A stretch of 64,000 bases of DNA. Source: JALYUA01 sp039931865 (GTDB lineage Bacteria > Acidobacteriota > Thermoanaerobaculia > UBA5066 > Gp7-AA6). Below are positions 52,730 to 61,838 of the stretch, piece after piece; the first letter of the stretch is position 1, and every line of letters begins with the position of its first letter. Made by a program: the position numbers and the translations under genes. The stretch spans positions 62,001 through 126,000 of the forward strand of contig JBDTRB010000001.1 in assembly GCA_039931865.1 (NCBI GenBank), given 5' to 3'. The notes beneath the pieces were generated by a model that made no database searches, had not been told where the DNA came from, and worked only from the letters and a program-made list of their open reading frames with translations.

Positions 52730-52783
52730 AGTTGACCGCGGGGTACCGCGGCCGTCTCGCTCCCGTTTGGTCGCTCGGCTCCC
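52730..52783 (-). repeat. Interspersed repeat core, copy F
   Basis: On the minus strand it reads GGGAGCCGAGCGACCA, CGGGAGCGAGACGG and CCGCGG-TACC-CCGCGG, then TCAACT. It lies between groEL and the GT4 gene. Confidence 0.85.
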
Positions 52784-52805
52784 GATTCCCGACTCCCGAT
52801 TCCCG
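52781..52805 (-). repeat. CGGGAAT-type array (copy F)
   Basis: On the minus strand CGGGAATCGGGAGTCGGGAAT, three units with one changed base, runs straight into core F. It starts next to the A8/T8 run of the groEL terminator. Confidence 0.9.
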
Positions 52806-52835
52806 AAAAAAAAGGCCCCGGCAAACGCCGGGGCC
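52806..52835 (-). terminator. Rho-independent terminator of groES-groEL
   Basis: On the minus strand a perfect 9-bp stem (GGCCCCGGC with GCCGGGGCC, 4-nt loop) is followed by eight T. It lies 27 bp after the groEL stop and is the clearest terminator in the window. Confidence 0.93.
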
Positions 52836-52861
52836 GAAAATTCAGAAGCTTCGCGGATCGA

Positions 52862-54508
<1,647 letters not shown>

Positions 54509-54565
54509 ATTTCTGTGTCTCCGTTTATCTCTAAAATCCGTGCCGGTTACGTCTCTGTCGAATTC

Positions 54566-54856
54566 TTACTTCTCGATGACGGCGAGAACTTCGTCCTCGC
54601 GCAGGATGAGATGCTCTTCGTCATCGATCTTGATTTCCGTCCCGGCGTACTTGCCGATCAGGATGCGGTCGCCCTTCTTCACGTCGAGGGGCAGCTGTTT
54701 GCCCTCCTCGTTGATCTTGCCCTTGCCAACGGCGACGACTTCGGCCTCCATGGGCTTTTCCTTGGCCGAGTCGGGGATGATGATGCCGCCTTTGCGGGTT
54801 TCGGTGGTCTCGAGGCGTTTGACGAGAATGCGGTCGTACAGCGGTCGAATCTTCAT
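54566..54856 (-). CDS. groES: Co-chaperonin GroES (Hsp10)
   Basis: This 96-residue lid protein of GroEL starts KIRPLYDRILVKRLE and has the mobile loop ETRKGGIIIPDSAKEKP. GGAGG lies 6 nt before the ATG. The promoter carries a CIRCE operator, so the operon is probably under HrcA heat-shock repression. Confidence 0.99.
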   Translation of the reverse strand: MKIRPLYDRILVKRLETTETRKGGIIIPDSAKEKPMEAEVVAVGKGKINEEGKQLPLDVKKGDRILIGKYAGTEIKIDDEEHLILREDEVLAVIEK

Positions 54857-54922
54857 GCGTTTCCTCCAGTTACCCTTCTTGGACTGCCGGGAGGTCCCAG
54901 ATGGGAGCCCGGCGGGATGCGG

Positions 54923-54952
54923 ATATTAGCACTCCTCGCTATAGAGTGCCAA
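54923..54952 (-). promoter_or_regulatory. groES promoter with CIRCE (HrcA) operator
   Basis: TTAGCACTC-N9-GAGTGCCAA (54926-54952) is the CIRCE inverted repeat with one mismatch from the usual GAGTGCTAA. On the minus strand TTGGCA and TAATAT, spaced by 18 bp, form the promoter and overlap both arms, as in HrcA-repressed groE operons. Confidence 0.95.
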
Positions 54953-55131
54953 CACCCATGACAACAGGCCGGAACGGCCTGACATTCCAAGGCGTTATGA
55001 CCGTTCCGGGCCGTGCCGAAGGCCCCTGGCGGCATGCCAAATCGCGCGGTTTGCGACGCTTTTTACAAACTCCCCCGGGGGCCTTCCCCGACGCCCTCTC
55101 CTTGCCCGGGGTATCGTCCGAGATTCCCTCC

Positions 55132-56121
55132 ATGAACGCCACGAACTGGACCGGCCGGGACGTTCTGATCACGGGCGGCCTCGGCTTCCTCGGTTCGAAT
55201 CTCGCCATCCGGCTGCTGCGCGAAGGCGCCCGCGTCACCCTCTGCGACGCGATGATCGACGGATACGGCGGGAACAGGGCCAACATCCGTGAAATCGCGC
55301 CCGACGTCGAGGTTTCGATCTCCGACGTCCGCGACGAGTCGGCGATGGGAGACCTCGTCGCCGGGCGAGACGTCGTCTTTCACCTGGCCGCGCAGGTCTC
55401 GCACGTCATGTCGCTCTCGAACCCCTATCCCGACATCGATATCAACATCAAAGGCACGGCCGCCGTCCTCGAAGCCTGCCGCAAGAAAAACCCGGACGCG
55501 GTCGTGGTCCGATCCGGCACGCGCGGGCAGTACGGCCCCGCGGTGCGTCTGCCCGTCTCCGAAGAGGCACCCTCGGATCCCCGAGGGCTCTACGAGATCT
55601 CCCAGCTGACGGCCGAGATGATCTGCAGGACGTACACCCGCATCCACCGCGTCCGCACCGTGCCGCTGCGCCTCACCAACATCTACGGGCCGCGGGCTCA
55701 GATGCGCCACCCTCATTTCGGCGTCGTCAACTGGTTCGTGCGGCTGGCTCTCTCCGGCTCCCCCATCTCCGTGTTCGGCTCCGGCCAGATCCTTCGCGAT
55801 TTTCTCTATGTCGACGACTGCGTCGACGCGCTCGTGAGAGCGGCGCTCGAGCCGTCGGCGGTCGGCGAGATCTTGAACGTCGGCAACGACCGGTCGAGCA
55901 CGTTTCTGGAGGTCGCACAGACCCTGGAGCGGCTGGTCCCCGGCGCCCGGGTGGAGTTCACGGATTTCACACCCGAGCGGCGCGCGCAGGAGCCCGGGGA
56001 CTTCGTGTCCGACATCTCGAAGATCCGCCGGATGCTCGGATGGAGCCCGTCGGTCGAGCTCGAGGACGGACTCTCCCGGACCGTCGAGTTCTACGTCGGG
56101 CGGAAGGACGACTATTTCTAG
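55132..56121 (+). CDS. NAD-dependent nucleotide-sugar epimerase/dehydratase
   Basis: This 329-residue extended short-chain dehydrogenase has GGLGFLGSN (14-22), the active-site Tyr in GLYEISQLTAEMIC (the expected Lys is replaced by Gln in YEISQ) and a late DFLYVDDCVDALV. The changed YxxxK means the catalytic lysine is missing or shifted, so the reaction is uncertain. The ATG at 55132 is the family start within a longer frame that reaches into the groE promoter. It probably makes a sugar for the glycan genes downstream. Confidence 0.87.
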   Translation: MNATNWTGRDVLITGGLGFLGSNLAIRLLREGARVTLCDAMIDGYGGNRANIREIAPDVEVSISDVRDESAMGDLVAGRDVVFHLAAQVSHVMSLSNPYPDIDINIKGTAAVLEACRKKNPDAVVVRSGTRGQYGPAVRLPVSEEAPSDPRGLYEISQLTAEMICRTYTRIHRVRTVPLRLTNIYGPRAQMRHPHFGVVNWFVRLALSGSPISVFGSGQILRDFLYVDDCVDALVRAALEPSAVGEILNVGNDRSSTFLEVAQTLERLVPGARVEFTDFTPERRAQEPGDFVSDISKIRRMLGWSPSVELEDGLSRTVEFYVGRKDDYF

Positions 56122-56179
56122 GGTCTCGTCGCCCTCGTCGCTCCCCTCACCTCCCGTCACTCGGCCCCCCGCCGCCGTT

Positions 56180-56207
56180 CTCCACTAGGCTACTCTCCAC
56201 TAAGCTA
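56180..56207 (+). repeat. Direct repeat CTCCACTARGCTA, two units
   Basis: Two 13-bp copies, differing at one base, are spaced by 2 bp just before the acetyltransferase gene. They could be operator half-sites or a duplicated -10 region (TAGGCT, TAAGCT). Confidence 0.7.
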
Positions 56208-56217
56208 GCCGCCAGTC

Positions 56218-56793
56218 ATGATTTTCATCCATCCGACCGCCCTGGTGGCGTCGCCGCGGATCGGGGAGGGCACCCGGATCTGGGCGTTCGTCAACGTGCT
56301 CGAAGGCGCGACGATCGGCCGCGACTGCAACATCTGCGACGGCTGCTTCGTCGAGAACGACGTCGTGGTGGGAGACCGCGTGACCGTGAAATCCGGCGTG
56401 TCCCTCTGGGACGGAGTCCGTCTCGAGGACGGGGTGTTCGTCGGACCCAACGCGTCTTTCTCCAACGACCCGCGCCCGCGAAGCGGCGTCCACCTGGAGT
56501 CCTTTCCCCGGACTGTCGTCCGCGAGGGCGCCTCTCTCGGCGCCGCGGCGACGGTCCTCCCGGGAATCACGATCGGACGCTCCGCCATCGTCGGGGCGGG
56601 TTCCGTCGTCACGCGAGACGTCATCGATTTTGCGCTCGTCTACGGCAATCCGGCGCGCGCACGCGGATGGGTCTGCCGCTGCGGCCGGACGCTCCGATTC
56701 GAAGGGGAACGCTCGCTCTGCGCCTGCGGCGGCGCGTTCCGCCGCGAAGGCACCGGCGCCGGTGCCGGCCGCATCCTGGAAGAGCCCGCATGA
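56218..56793 (+). CDS. WbpD-type UDP-sugar N-acetyltransferase with zinc ribbon
   Basis: The 191 residues are a left-handed beta-helix acetyltransferase (hexapeptide repeats IGEGTRIWAFVNVLEGATIG, then VGAGSVVTRDV). It resembles WbpD/WlbB, which acetylates UDP-GlcNAc3NA. A C-terminal ribbon CRCGRTL...CACGG (about 155-175) could bind zinc, as in many WbpD relatives. The next gene overlaps by 4 bp (ATGA) and encodes a matching aminotransferase. Confidence 0.88.
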   Translation: MIFIHPTALVASPRIGEGTRIWAFVNVLEGATIGRDCNICDGCFVENDVVVGDRVTVKSGVSLWDGVRLEDGVFVGPNASFSNDPRPRSGVHLESFPRTVVREGASLGAAATVLPGITIGRSAIVGAGSVVTRDVIDFALVYGNPARARGWVCRCGRTLRFEGERSLCACGGAFRREGTGAGAGRILEEPA

Positions 56794-57926
56794 GCAGCGC
56801 CCCCGCGGCGACGGCTCTCGACCGCGTTCCGTTCGCTGACCTCGCCGCGGCCTATGCCGCGGAGCGCCCGGCGATCGACGGCGCCGTCGCGCGCGTTCTC
56901 GCGAGCGGGTCGTTCATCCTGGGGCGAGAAGTCGAGGGCTTCGAGCACGCCTTCGCGTCATTCCTCGGCGTCGGTCACGTGGTCGGCTGCGGGAACGGGA
57001 CGGAGGCGATCGCTCTCATGCTGCTCGCGGCCGGAGCCCGGCCGGAGGACGAGGTCGTCATCCCGGCGAACGCGTGCGTGCCCGTGGCCGCCGGGGTTCG
57101 CCTCGCGGGAGCGCGCCTGCGGCTCGCCGACGTCGACCCCGCGACGCTGACGCTCGACCCGGACGCCTTCGAGCGCGCCGCCGGACCCGAGACGCGGTAC
57201 GTGCTCGCCGTGCATCTCTATGGCGGCGTCGCCGATCTCGACCGCCTGGGCGAGATCGCCCTGCGGCGCAACGTCACGCTGCTGGAAGACTGCGCGCAGA
57301 GCCACGGCGCGTCGTGGAACGGCCGGAAAACCGGCGCCTTCGCCGCGGCCGCCGCGTTCTCTTTTTACCCGACGAAAAATCTCGCTGCTTTCGGGGACGG
57401 CGGCGCGGTCTCCACAAACGACGCGGCGATCGCCGGGCGACTTCGCCGTCTGCGGCAGTATGGATGGTCGCGCCGCGACTTCGCGGAGACCGAGGGGCGC
57501 AACTCGCGGCTGGACGAGCTGCAGGCGGCGATCCTGACCGCGAGGCTTCCGTCGCTCGAAGCCGGGAACGCCCGCCGGCGCGAGATCGCTGCGCTCTACG
57601 ACGCCGCGCTGGCGGACCTGCCGCTGACGCGCCTCGCGGCCCTCCCGGGCGCGGTTCCCGCCGCCCACCTCTATCCCATCCGGTGCGACCGCCGCGACGC
57701 GCTCCGCGAGGCGCTCGCGGCCGAGGGCGTCGAGACCGGAGTCCACTACCCGACTCCCATCCACCTTCAGCCGGCATACGCGTACCTGGGACACCGGGCC
57801 GGCGAGTTCCCGGTCTCCGAGAGCGCCTCCGCGAGCATCCTGTCGCTGCCTCTGCACCCCGGCTTGAGCGACGCCAAGGCCGGACGCGTGGCGTCCCTCG
57901 TCCGCCGCTTCTTCGGGGCGGCATGA
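56790..57926 (+). CDS. DegT/DnrJ/EryC1-family sugar aminotransferase (WbpE type)
   Basis: This 378-residue PLP enzyme transfers an amino group to a 3- or 4-keto nucleotide sugar. The PLP lysine is in SFYPTKNLAAFGDGGAV, and GCGNGTEAIAL, EDCAQSHGA and YGWSRRDFAETEGRNSRLDE fit the family. With the WbpD-type gene just upstream it likely makes a diacetamido- or acetamido-sugar. The stop overlaps the next glycosyltransferase by 4 bp (ATGA). Confidence 0.92.
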   Translation: MSSAPAATALDRVPFADLAAAYAAERPAIDGAVARVLASGSFILGREVEGFEHAFASFLGVGHVVGCGNGTEAIALMLLAAGARPEDEVVIPANACVPVAAGVRLAGARLRLADVDPATLTLDPDAFERAAGPETRYVLAVHLYGGVADLDRLGEIALRRNVTLLEDCAQSHGASWNGRKTGAFAAAAAFSFYPTKNLAAFGDGGAVSTNDAAIAGRLRRLRQYGWSRRDFAETEGRNSRLDELQAAILTARLPSLEAGNARRREIAALYDAALADLPLTRLAALPGAVPAAHLYPIRCDRRDALREALAAEGVETGVHYPTPIHLQPAYAYLGHRAGEFPVSESASASILSLPLHPGLSDAKAGRVASLVRRFFGAA

Positions 57927-58855
57927 CGCGGGCGCTCATCTCCGTCGTCGTCCCCGTTTACTTCAACGCGGGCACCGTCGCGCGTCTCGCGGAGCGGCTG
58001 CGGTCGGCCGCCTCCAGCTCGGACTGGAACCTCGAGGTTCTGTTCGTGGACGACGGATCCGGCGACGACTCGTGGGAGCGGATCCTCGAGATCTGCCGCG
58101 GGTGGCCGTCCGCGAGAGGAATCCGGCTGACCCGCAACTTCGGGTCGCAGATGGCGATCGTCGCAGGTCTCCGCGAGGCGCGCGGTGACGCCGCCGCCGT
58201 GCTCTCCGCCGACCTTCAGGAGCCGCCGGAGCTGCTTCCCGAGCTCGTCGCGGCGTGGCGGCGCGGCGCGACCGCGGCCCTCGCCGTGCGCCGCAGCCGC
58301 CCCGAGGGGTGGACCTCCCGCACGGCGTCCGGTCTCTACTACCGCGCGCTCAAGAAGCTCGCGTTCTCGGAGATGCCGGCGGAGGGCTTCGACTGCTTCC
58401 TGATCGGCCGGCCGGCGATCGACTTCCTGGCGCAGACGCGCGAAGTCAATACGTCGCTTCCCGGCCTCCTCCTCTGGGCCGGATTTCCGGCCGCGCTCGT
58501 CCCGTACGACCGCGTCCCGCGCGACGAGGGGCGGTCCCGCTGGACCCTCGCCAAGAAGCTCAAATATTTCGCCGACGCCATCGTGTCCTTTTCCTACGCT
58601 CCGCTGCGGGTGATGTCGGTCGCCGGCATCCTGCTGGCGCTTCTCGCTTTCGCGTACGCCGCGTTTCTGATTTTTTTCAAGCTGTTCCACGGGCAGCCGA
58701 TCCAGGGATGGACCACGACCATGGTCGTGCTCGCATTTCTCTCGGGGGTGCAGCTCCTTTCGCTCGGGATCCTGGGCGAGTACCTGTGGCGGACGCTCGA
58801 TGCGGCGCGCGGACGCGCGGGGTTCGTGGTGAGGGAGAAGACGAAGGAAGGGTAG
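57923..58855 (+). CDS. Family 2 glycosyltransferase, ArnC/GtrB type
   Basis: The 310 residues have a GT-A domain (SVVVPVYFNAGTVARL, VDDGSGDDSWERI, TRNFGSQMAIVAG, SADLQEPPE) and two C-terminal membrane helices (about 228-252 and 265-290), the design of polyprenyl-phosphate sugar transferases. It would charge a lipid carrier with a sugar for transfer outside. It ends at a 225-bp repeat-rich region and a two-way terminator. Confidence 0.92.
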   Translation: MTRALISVVVPVYFNAGTVARLAERLRSAASSSDWNLEVLFVDDGSGDDSWERILEICRGWPSARGIRLTRNFGSQMAIVAGLREARGDAAAVLSADLQEPPELLPELVAAWRRGATAALAVRRSRPEGWTSRTASGLYYRALKKLAFSEMPAEGFDCFLIGRPAIDFLAQTREVNTSLPGLLLWAGFPAALVPYDRVPRDEGRSRWTLAKKLKYFADAIVSFSYAPLRVMSVAGILLALLAFAYAAFLIFFKLFHGQPIQGWTTTMVVLAFLSGVQLLSLGILGEYLWRTLDAARGRAGFVVREKTKEG

Positions 58856-58859
58856 GGGT

Positions 58860-58913
58860 CAGGGTTACGGGGTCGTGAAGGGTAAGGGGTAAGGGGTCAG
58901 GGGTGAGGCGGAC
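58860..58913 (+). repeat. G-rich heptamer-like array, left arm (locus G)
   Basis: Irregular units (GGGGTCA, GGGTTAC, GGGGTAA, GGGGTGA) run from the glycosyltransferase end. The last 21 bases mirror the right arm at 59012. No core is seen. Confidence 0.85.
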
Positions 58914-58946
58914 GGGAGCGGACGACAGGGAAATCCACCGCCTCGC

Positions 58947-58984
58947 AAAAACACGACGGCCTTCGGACGCCCTCCGTTGTTTTT
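58947..58984. terminator. Two-way terminator between convergent genes
   Basis: AAAAACA-CGACGG and CCGTTGTTTTT form a long stem with a short bulge, capped by GGC-CTTCGGAC-GCC. An A run on one side and a T run on the other let it stop transcription from the glycosyltransferase (+) and from rsmB (-). Confidence 0.85.
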
Positions 58985-59011
58985 CCGGCGCGCGGTTCGT
59001 CCTTTGGTCCG

Positions 59012-59093
59012 GTCCGCCTCACCCCTCACGCCTGACCCCTCACGGCCCCCGGGTCCTTCTCACCCCTCACGCCTCACCCCTCACGTCCCGGCG
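59012..59093 (-). repeat. C-rich heptamer-like array, right arm (locus G)
   Basis: CACCCCT/CACGCCT/GACCCCT units on the plus strand (G-rich on the minus strand) mirror the left arm; GTCCGCCTCACCCCT is a perfect 15-bp match to its reverse complement. The array runs past the rsmB stop at 59081, so some of it may be read through or coding. Confidence 0.8.
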
Positions 59094-60424
59094 TCCCGGC
59101 GCCTCAGCAGGTGGGCGGTAAATCCGTCGTTGGTTGCGCCGGGGAGGATCTGGAGCCGGTGTCCTTCGACGAACTCGCGGAGGCCTTCGGGCGCGTCGAT
59201 CGGGGCGGCCTCGAGTCCGGCGTCGCGCTCTAAGACCCGCTGGACCACGCGCTCGTTCTCCTCGAACTCCAGGCTGCAAGTCGAGTACAGGATGAATCCG
59301 CCCGGGGCCGCGAGAGCGGCGGCGGCGGCTAAGCCGCGCTCCTGCGCCCGCGACAGGCTTTCGATGGCGTCCCGGCTCACGCGGTAGCGGATCTCGGGGT
59401 TCTTCCGGAGCGTCCCGGTCCCGCTGCACGGCGCGTCGTAGAGCACCCGGTCGAACGCTCCGGCGGGAAGAGGCGAAAAAAGGATGTCGGCCGCCGCGGC
59501 GAAGACCTCCTGGATTCCTAAACGGCGCCGTGCTTCCGAGACACGGAGGAGCCGCGCCGGCGATCGGTCGAGAGCCACGACTCGCCGTGCGCGTCCGAGC
59601 GCGACCGCCGCGAACGACTTTCCGCCCGGAGCGGCCGCGACGTCTACGAGGGTGTCCCCCGGCGGCATCAGGAGCGGGAGCGCCTGCGAGCCGACGTCCT
59701 GGATGGCGAAGTGCCCCGACGGGAAGAGCGGCGACTTCAGCGGATTTCCTGAAAGGACGACGAGGCCGAGCGGCGAGATCGCCGAGATCTCCGTCTCGAT
59801 TCCTTCCGCGGAGAGCGCGGACGCGAGCGCCGCCCGATCGGTGCACCGCGGATTGACCAGGAGGTCGAGACCCGAAGGCGCGTTGTCGGACGCGAGCAGC
59901 GCCAGCGTCCGCTCGATCCCGAACCGGCGAAGCCAGCGCCCGACTAAAAACTCCGGGTGGGAAAATCGAGCGGCCAGTCCGGCGGCGTCGAGAGTCGCCG
60001 GATCCGGCTCGGCGGGTGCTCCCCGGCGCAACAGGGTCCGCAGAACGGCGTTCACCAGCCGCCCCGCGCCGTCACCTCCGCTCCCCCGGGCATGCCGGAC
60101 CGCTTCGTCAACCGCGGCGTACTCGGGCACGCGGTCGAGATGCCGGAGCTGGTAGAGCGCGACCTCGAGGACTTCCCGGAGAGGCGAGGCGAGCTTCGCG
60201 AGCGGGATCCGCGAAACCGCCGCAAGCTCCGCGTCGAGGGACGCGCGACGCCGCAGCACGCCGAGCACGAGGTGGCGGAAGAGGTCGTGATCGGCCGGAG
60301 AGAGCGTGCTGCCGCGCTCGGCCAGAAGCGGCGTCGCCCGGCCTCCTCGCTCGAGCACCTCGCGCAGGACCTCGACCGCGCGGCGGCGCGCCGGCGAGAT
60401 GGCCCGGACCCCCGGAGGCGGCAC
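59081..60424 (-). CDS. rsmB: 16S rRNA (cytosine-967-C5)-methyltransferase
   Basis: This 447-residue enzyme has an N-terminal NusB-like RNA-binding domain (about 8-140) and a Rossmann methyltransferase domain. VDVAAAPGGKSF binds S-adenosylmethionine, YDAPCSGTGTLRKNP and YSTCSLEFEENE carry the two catalytic cysteines. The GTG at 60424 has AAAGGG upstream; an in-frame TTG at 60439 that overlaps the fmt stop (TTGA) is an alternative. It follows fmt, as in many bacteria. Confidence 0.95.
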   Translation of the reverse strand: MPPPGVRAISPARRRAVEVLREVLERGGRATPLLAERGSTLSPADHDLFRHLVLGVLRRRASLDAELAAVSRIPLAKLASPLREVLEVALYQLRHLDRVPEYAAVDEAVRHARGSGGDGAGRLVNAVLRTLLRRGAPAEPDPATLDAAGLAARFSHPEFLVGRWLRRFGIERTLALLASDNAPSGLDLLVNPRCTDRAALASALSAEGIETEISAISPLGLVVLSGNPLKSPLFPSGHFAIQDVGSQALPLLMPPGDTLVDVAAAPGGKSFAAVALGRARRVVALDRSPARLLRVSEARRRLGIQEVFAAAADILFSPLPAGAFDRVLYDAPCSGTGTLRKNPEIRYRVSRDAIESLSRAQERGLAAAAALAAPGGFILYSTCSLEFEENERVVQRVLERDAGLEAAPIDAPEGLREFVEGHRLQILPGATNDGFTAHLLRRRDAGT

Positions 60425-60435
60425 CGGGCGCCCTT

Positions 60436-61404
60436 TCAAGCGGCCAGGCTTTCGAAGCGGCCGGCTGCGGCGTTCGCGAGGAACTCTCCGGCGCTCACCG
60501 GCTTCTTCCCCTCGCGTTGCAGCCGCAGCACGAGGAGCGACGTGCCTTTGCCGGCGGCGACGACGAGCCCCGAGTCGGACGCGTGGAACGTTCCGGGGGG
60601 CGTGCTGAGGGAATCCAGCCCGACTTCCAATGGCACTCGCACTCGCACTCGCACTCGGGCCTCGAGGAGCTTGATGCGCTCGCCGGCCAGGAAGGTGAAC
60701 AGACCCGGCCACGGCGTAAACGCGCGAAGCCGTCGCTCGAGCTCGGGCGCCGGGAGAGACCAGTCCACCTGGCCATCCTCGCGACGGATGGTCCGGCAGT
60801 ATGTCGGCGTCCCCTCCTGCGACCGCGAGGAAAGCGTCCCGCTCTCGAGCCCCGCCAGCGTCTCGGCGAGAAGGTCCGCCCCTGCGGAGGACAGCCGCGC
60901 GGAGAGCGAGACCGCGTTCTCGCGAGGCCCGATCGGGAGGCGCCGCTCCAGGAACACGGGACCGGCGTCGAGCTCACTCACGAGGCGCATCGTGGACACG
61001 CCGGTCTCCGGGTCCCCCGCGAGAATCGCCGCCTGAATCGGAGACGCGCCCCGGTGGCGCGGTAGAAGCGACGCATGGACGTTGACGCACCCGAGCCGCG
61101 GCACAGCGAGGATCTCGTCGGGGAGGATCTTCCCGTAGGCAACGACGACGCCGACGTCGGGCGCTGCGGCGCGAAGCCGCTCGAGGAATGCGAGGTTGTC
61201 GCGAAGCCTCTCGGGCCGCTCGATGGCGATGTTGCGCTCCCGGGCCGCGAGCGCAACCGGGGACGGGACCGGCTGGCCATGGCGGCCGACCGGCCTGTCC
61301 GGAGCGGTGACGACGAGCGGGACCACCGCGGTGTCGGCGAGCCTCTCGAACGCCGGGACCGCGAACGCCGGCGTCCCGAAGAAGACGCAGCGAAGCAGCG
61401 TCAG
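60436..61404 (-). CDS. fmt: Methionyl-tRNA formyltransferase, apparent CTG start
   Basis: The 322-residue protein formylates initiator Met-tRNA with 10-formyl-THF. VNVHASLLPRHRGASPIQAA holds the catalytic Asn/His, and GDPETGVSTM the Asp. The family N terminus (FFGTPAFAVPAFERL) lies upstream of the first in-frame ATG/GTG/TTG, so translation must begin earlier. A CTG at 61404 overlapping the previous stop as CTGA gives the normal length and start. A GCACTC repeat encodes a VRVRVRV stretch within the C-terminal part. Confidence 0.92.
   Translation of the reverse strand: MTLLRCVFFGTPAFAVPAFERLADTAVVPLVVTAPDRPVGRHGQPVPSPVALAARERNIAIERPERLRDNLAFLERLRAAAPDVGVVVAYGKILPDEILAVPRLGCVNVHASLLPRHRGASPIQAAILAGDPETGVSTMRLVSELDAGPVFLERRLPIGPRENAVSLSARLSSAGADLLAETLAGLESGTLSSRSQEGTPTYCRTIRREDGQVDWSLPAPELERRLRAFTPWPGLFTFLAGERIKLLEARVRVRVRVPLEVGLDSLSTPPGTFHASDSGLVVAAGKGTSLLVLRLQREGKKPVSAGEFLANAAAGRFESLAA
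60633..60656 (+). repeat. GCACTC hexamer repeat, four perfect units
   Basis: Four tandem GCACTC copies lie inside fmt and encode alternating Val-Arg on the coding strand. The unit equals that of 50194-50211 on the opposite strand. Confidence 0.93.
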
Positions 61405-61838
61405 CTCCGCAGCGTGCGGTCGCCGAGCTCAGGCGACTCGCCGGCCGCGGACCCGTGAAGCGCCGTGTCGGCCACCGCGGCCGGCTCGCCCGCGAAAGGT
61501 GCGGCGACGGTCAGCTCGGGGCCGGAATGACGGAGCTTCCAGAGAGAACGGCCCGCCCAGAGCCCCGAGGCCGCGAAGAAGAGAAGCGCGAGCCCGTCCA
61601 CGAATCCGAAGAGGACCCAGGCGCGGGGCCACCGCTTTTCGAACCCGTAAAACAGCACCGGCAGGAACAGCAGGAACGCGTAGATCGCGACCACGATGGT
61701 CCGCCGGAGCTCGTGCTGCCGGTCGACCGGGGGCTCTAAGAACCCGAGTCCCTTCGCCAGGCGGTAGACGAGGTACGCAAACGCCGGCGCCGCCGCGAGC
61801 GCCACCGCCATCCAGAGGAAAGGCCGGGTCAGTCTCAC
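61401..61838 (-). CDS. Small membrane protein between ftsK and fmt
   Basis: I do not recognise this 145-residue protein. It has about three membrane segments (roughly 7-28, 46-65, 72-95) and a polar C-terminal tail. The GTG at 61838 overlaps the ftsK stop (GTGA), and its own stop overlaps the CTG of fmt, so it is translationally coupled on both sides. A role with FtsK or the cell envelope is possible but unproven. Confidence 0.8.
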   Translation of the reverse strand: MRLTRPFLWMAVALAAAPAFAYLVYRLAKGLGFLEPPVDRQHELRRTIVVAIYAFLLFLPVLFYGFEKRWPRAWVLFGFVDGLALLFFAASGLWAGRSLWKLRHSGPELTVAAPFAGEPAAVADTALHGSAAGESPELGDRTLRS

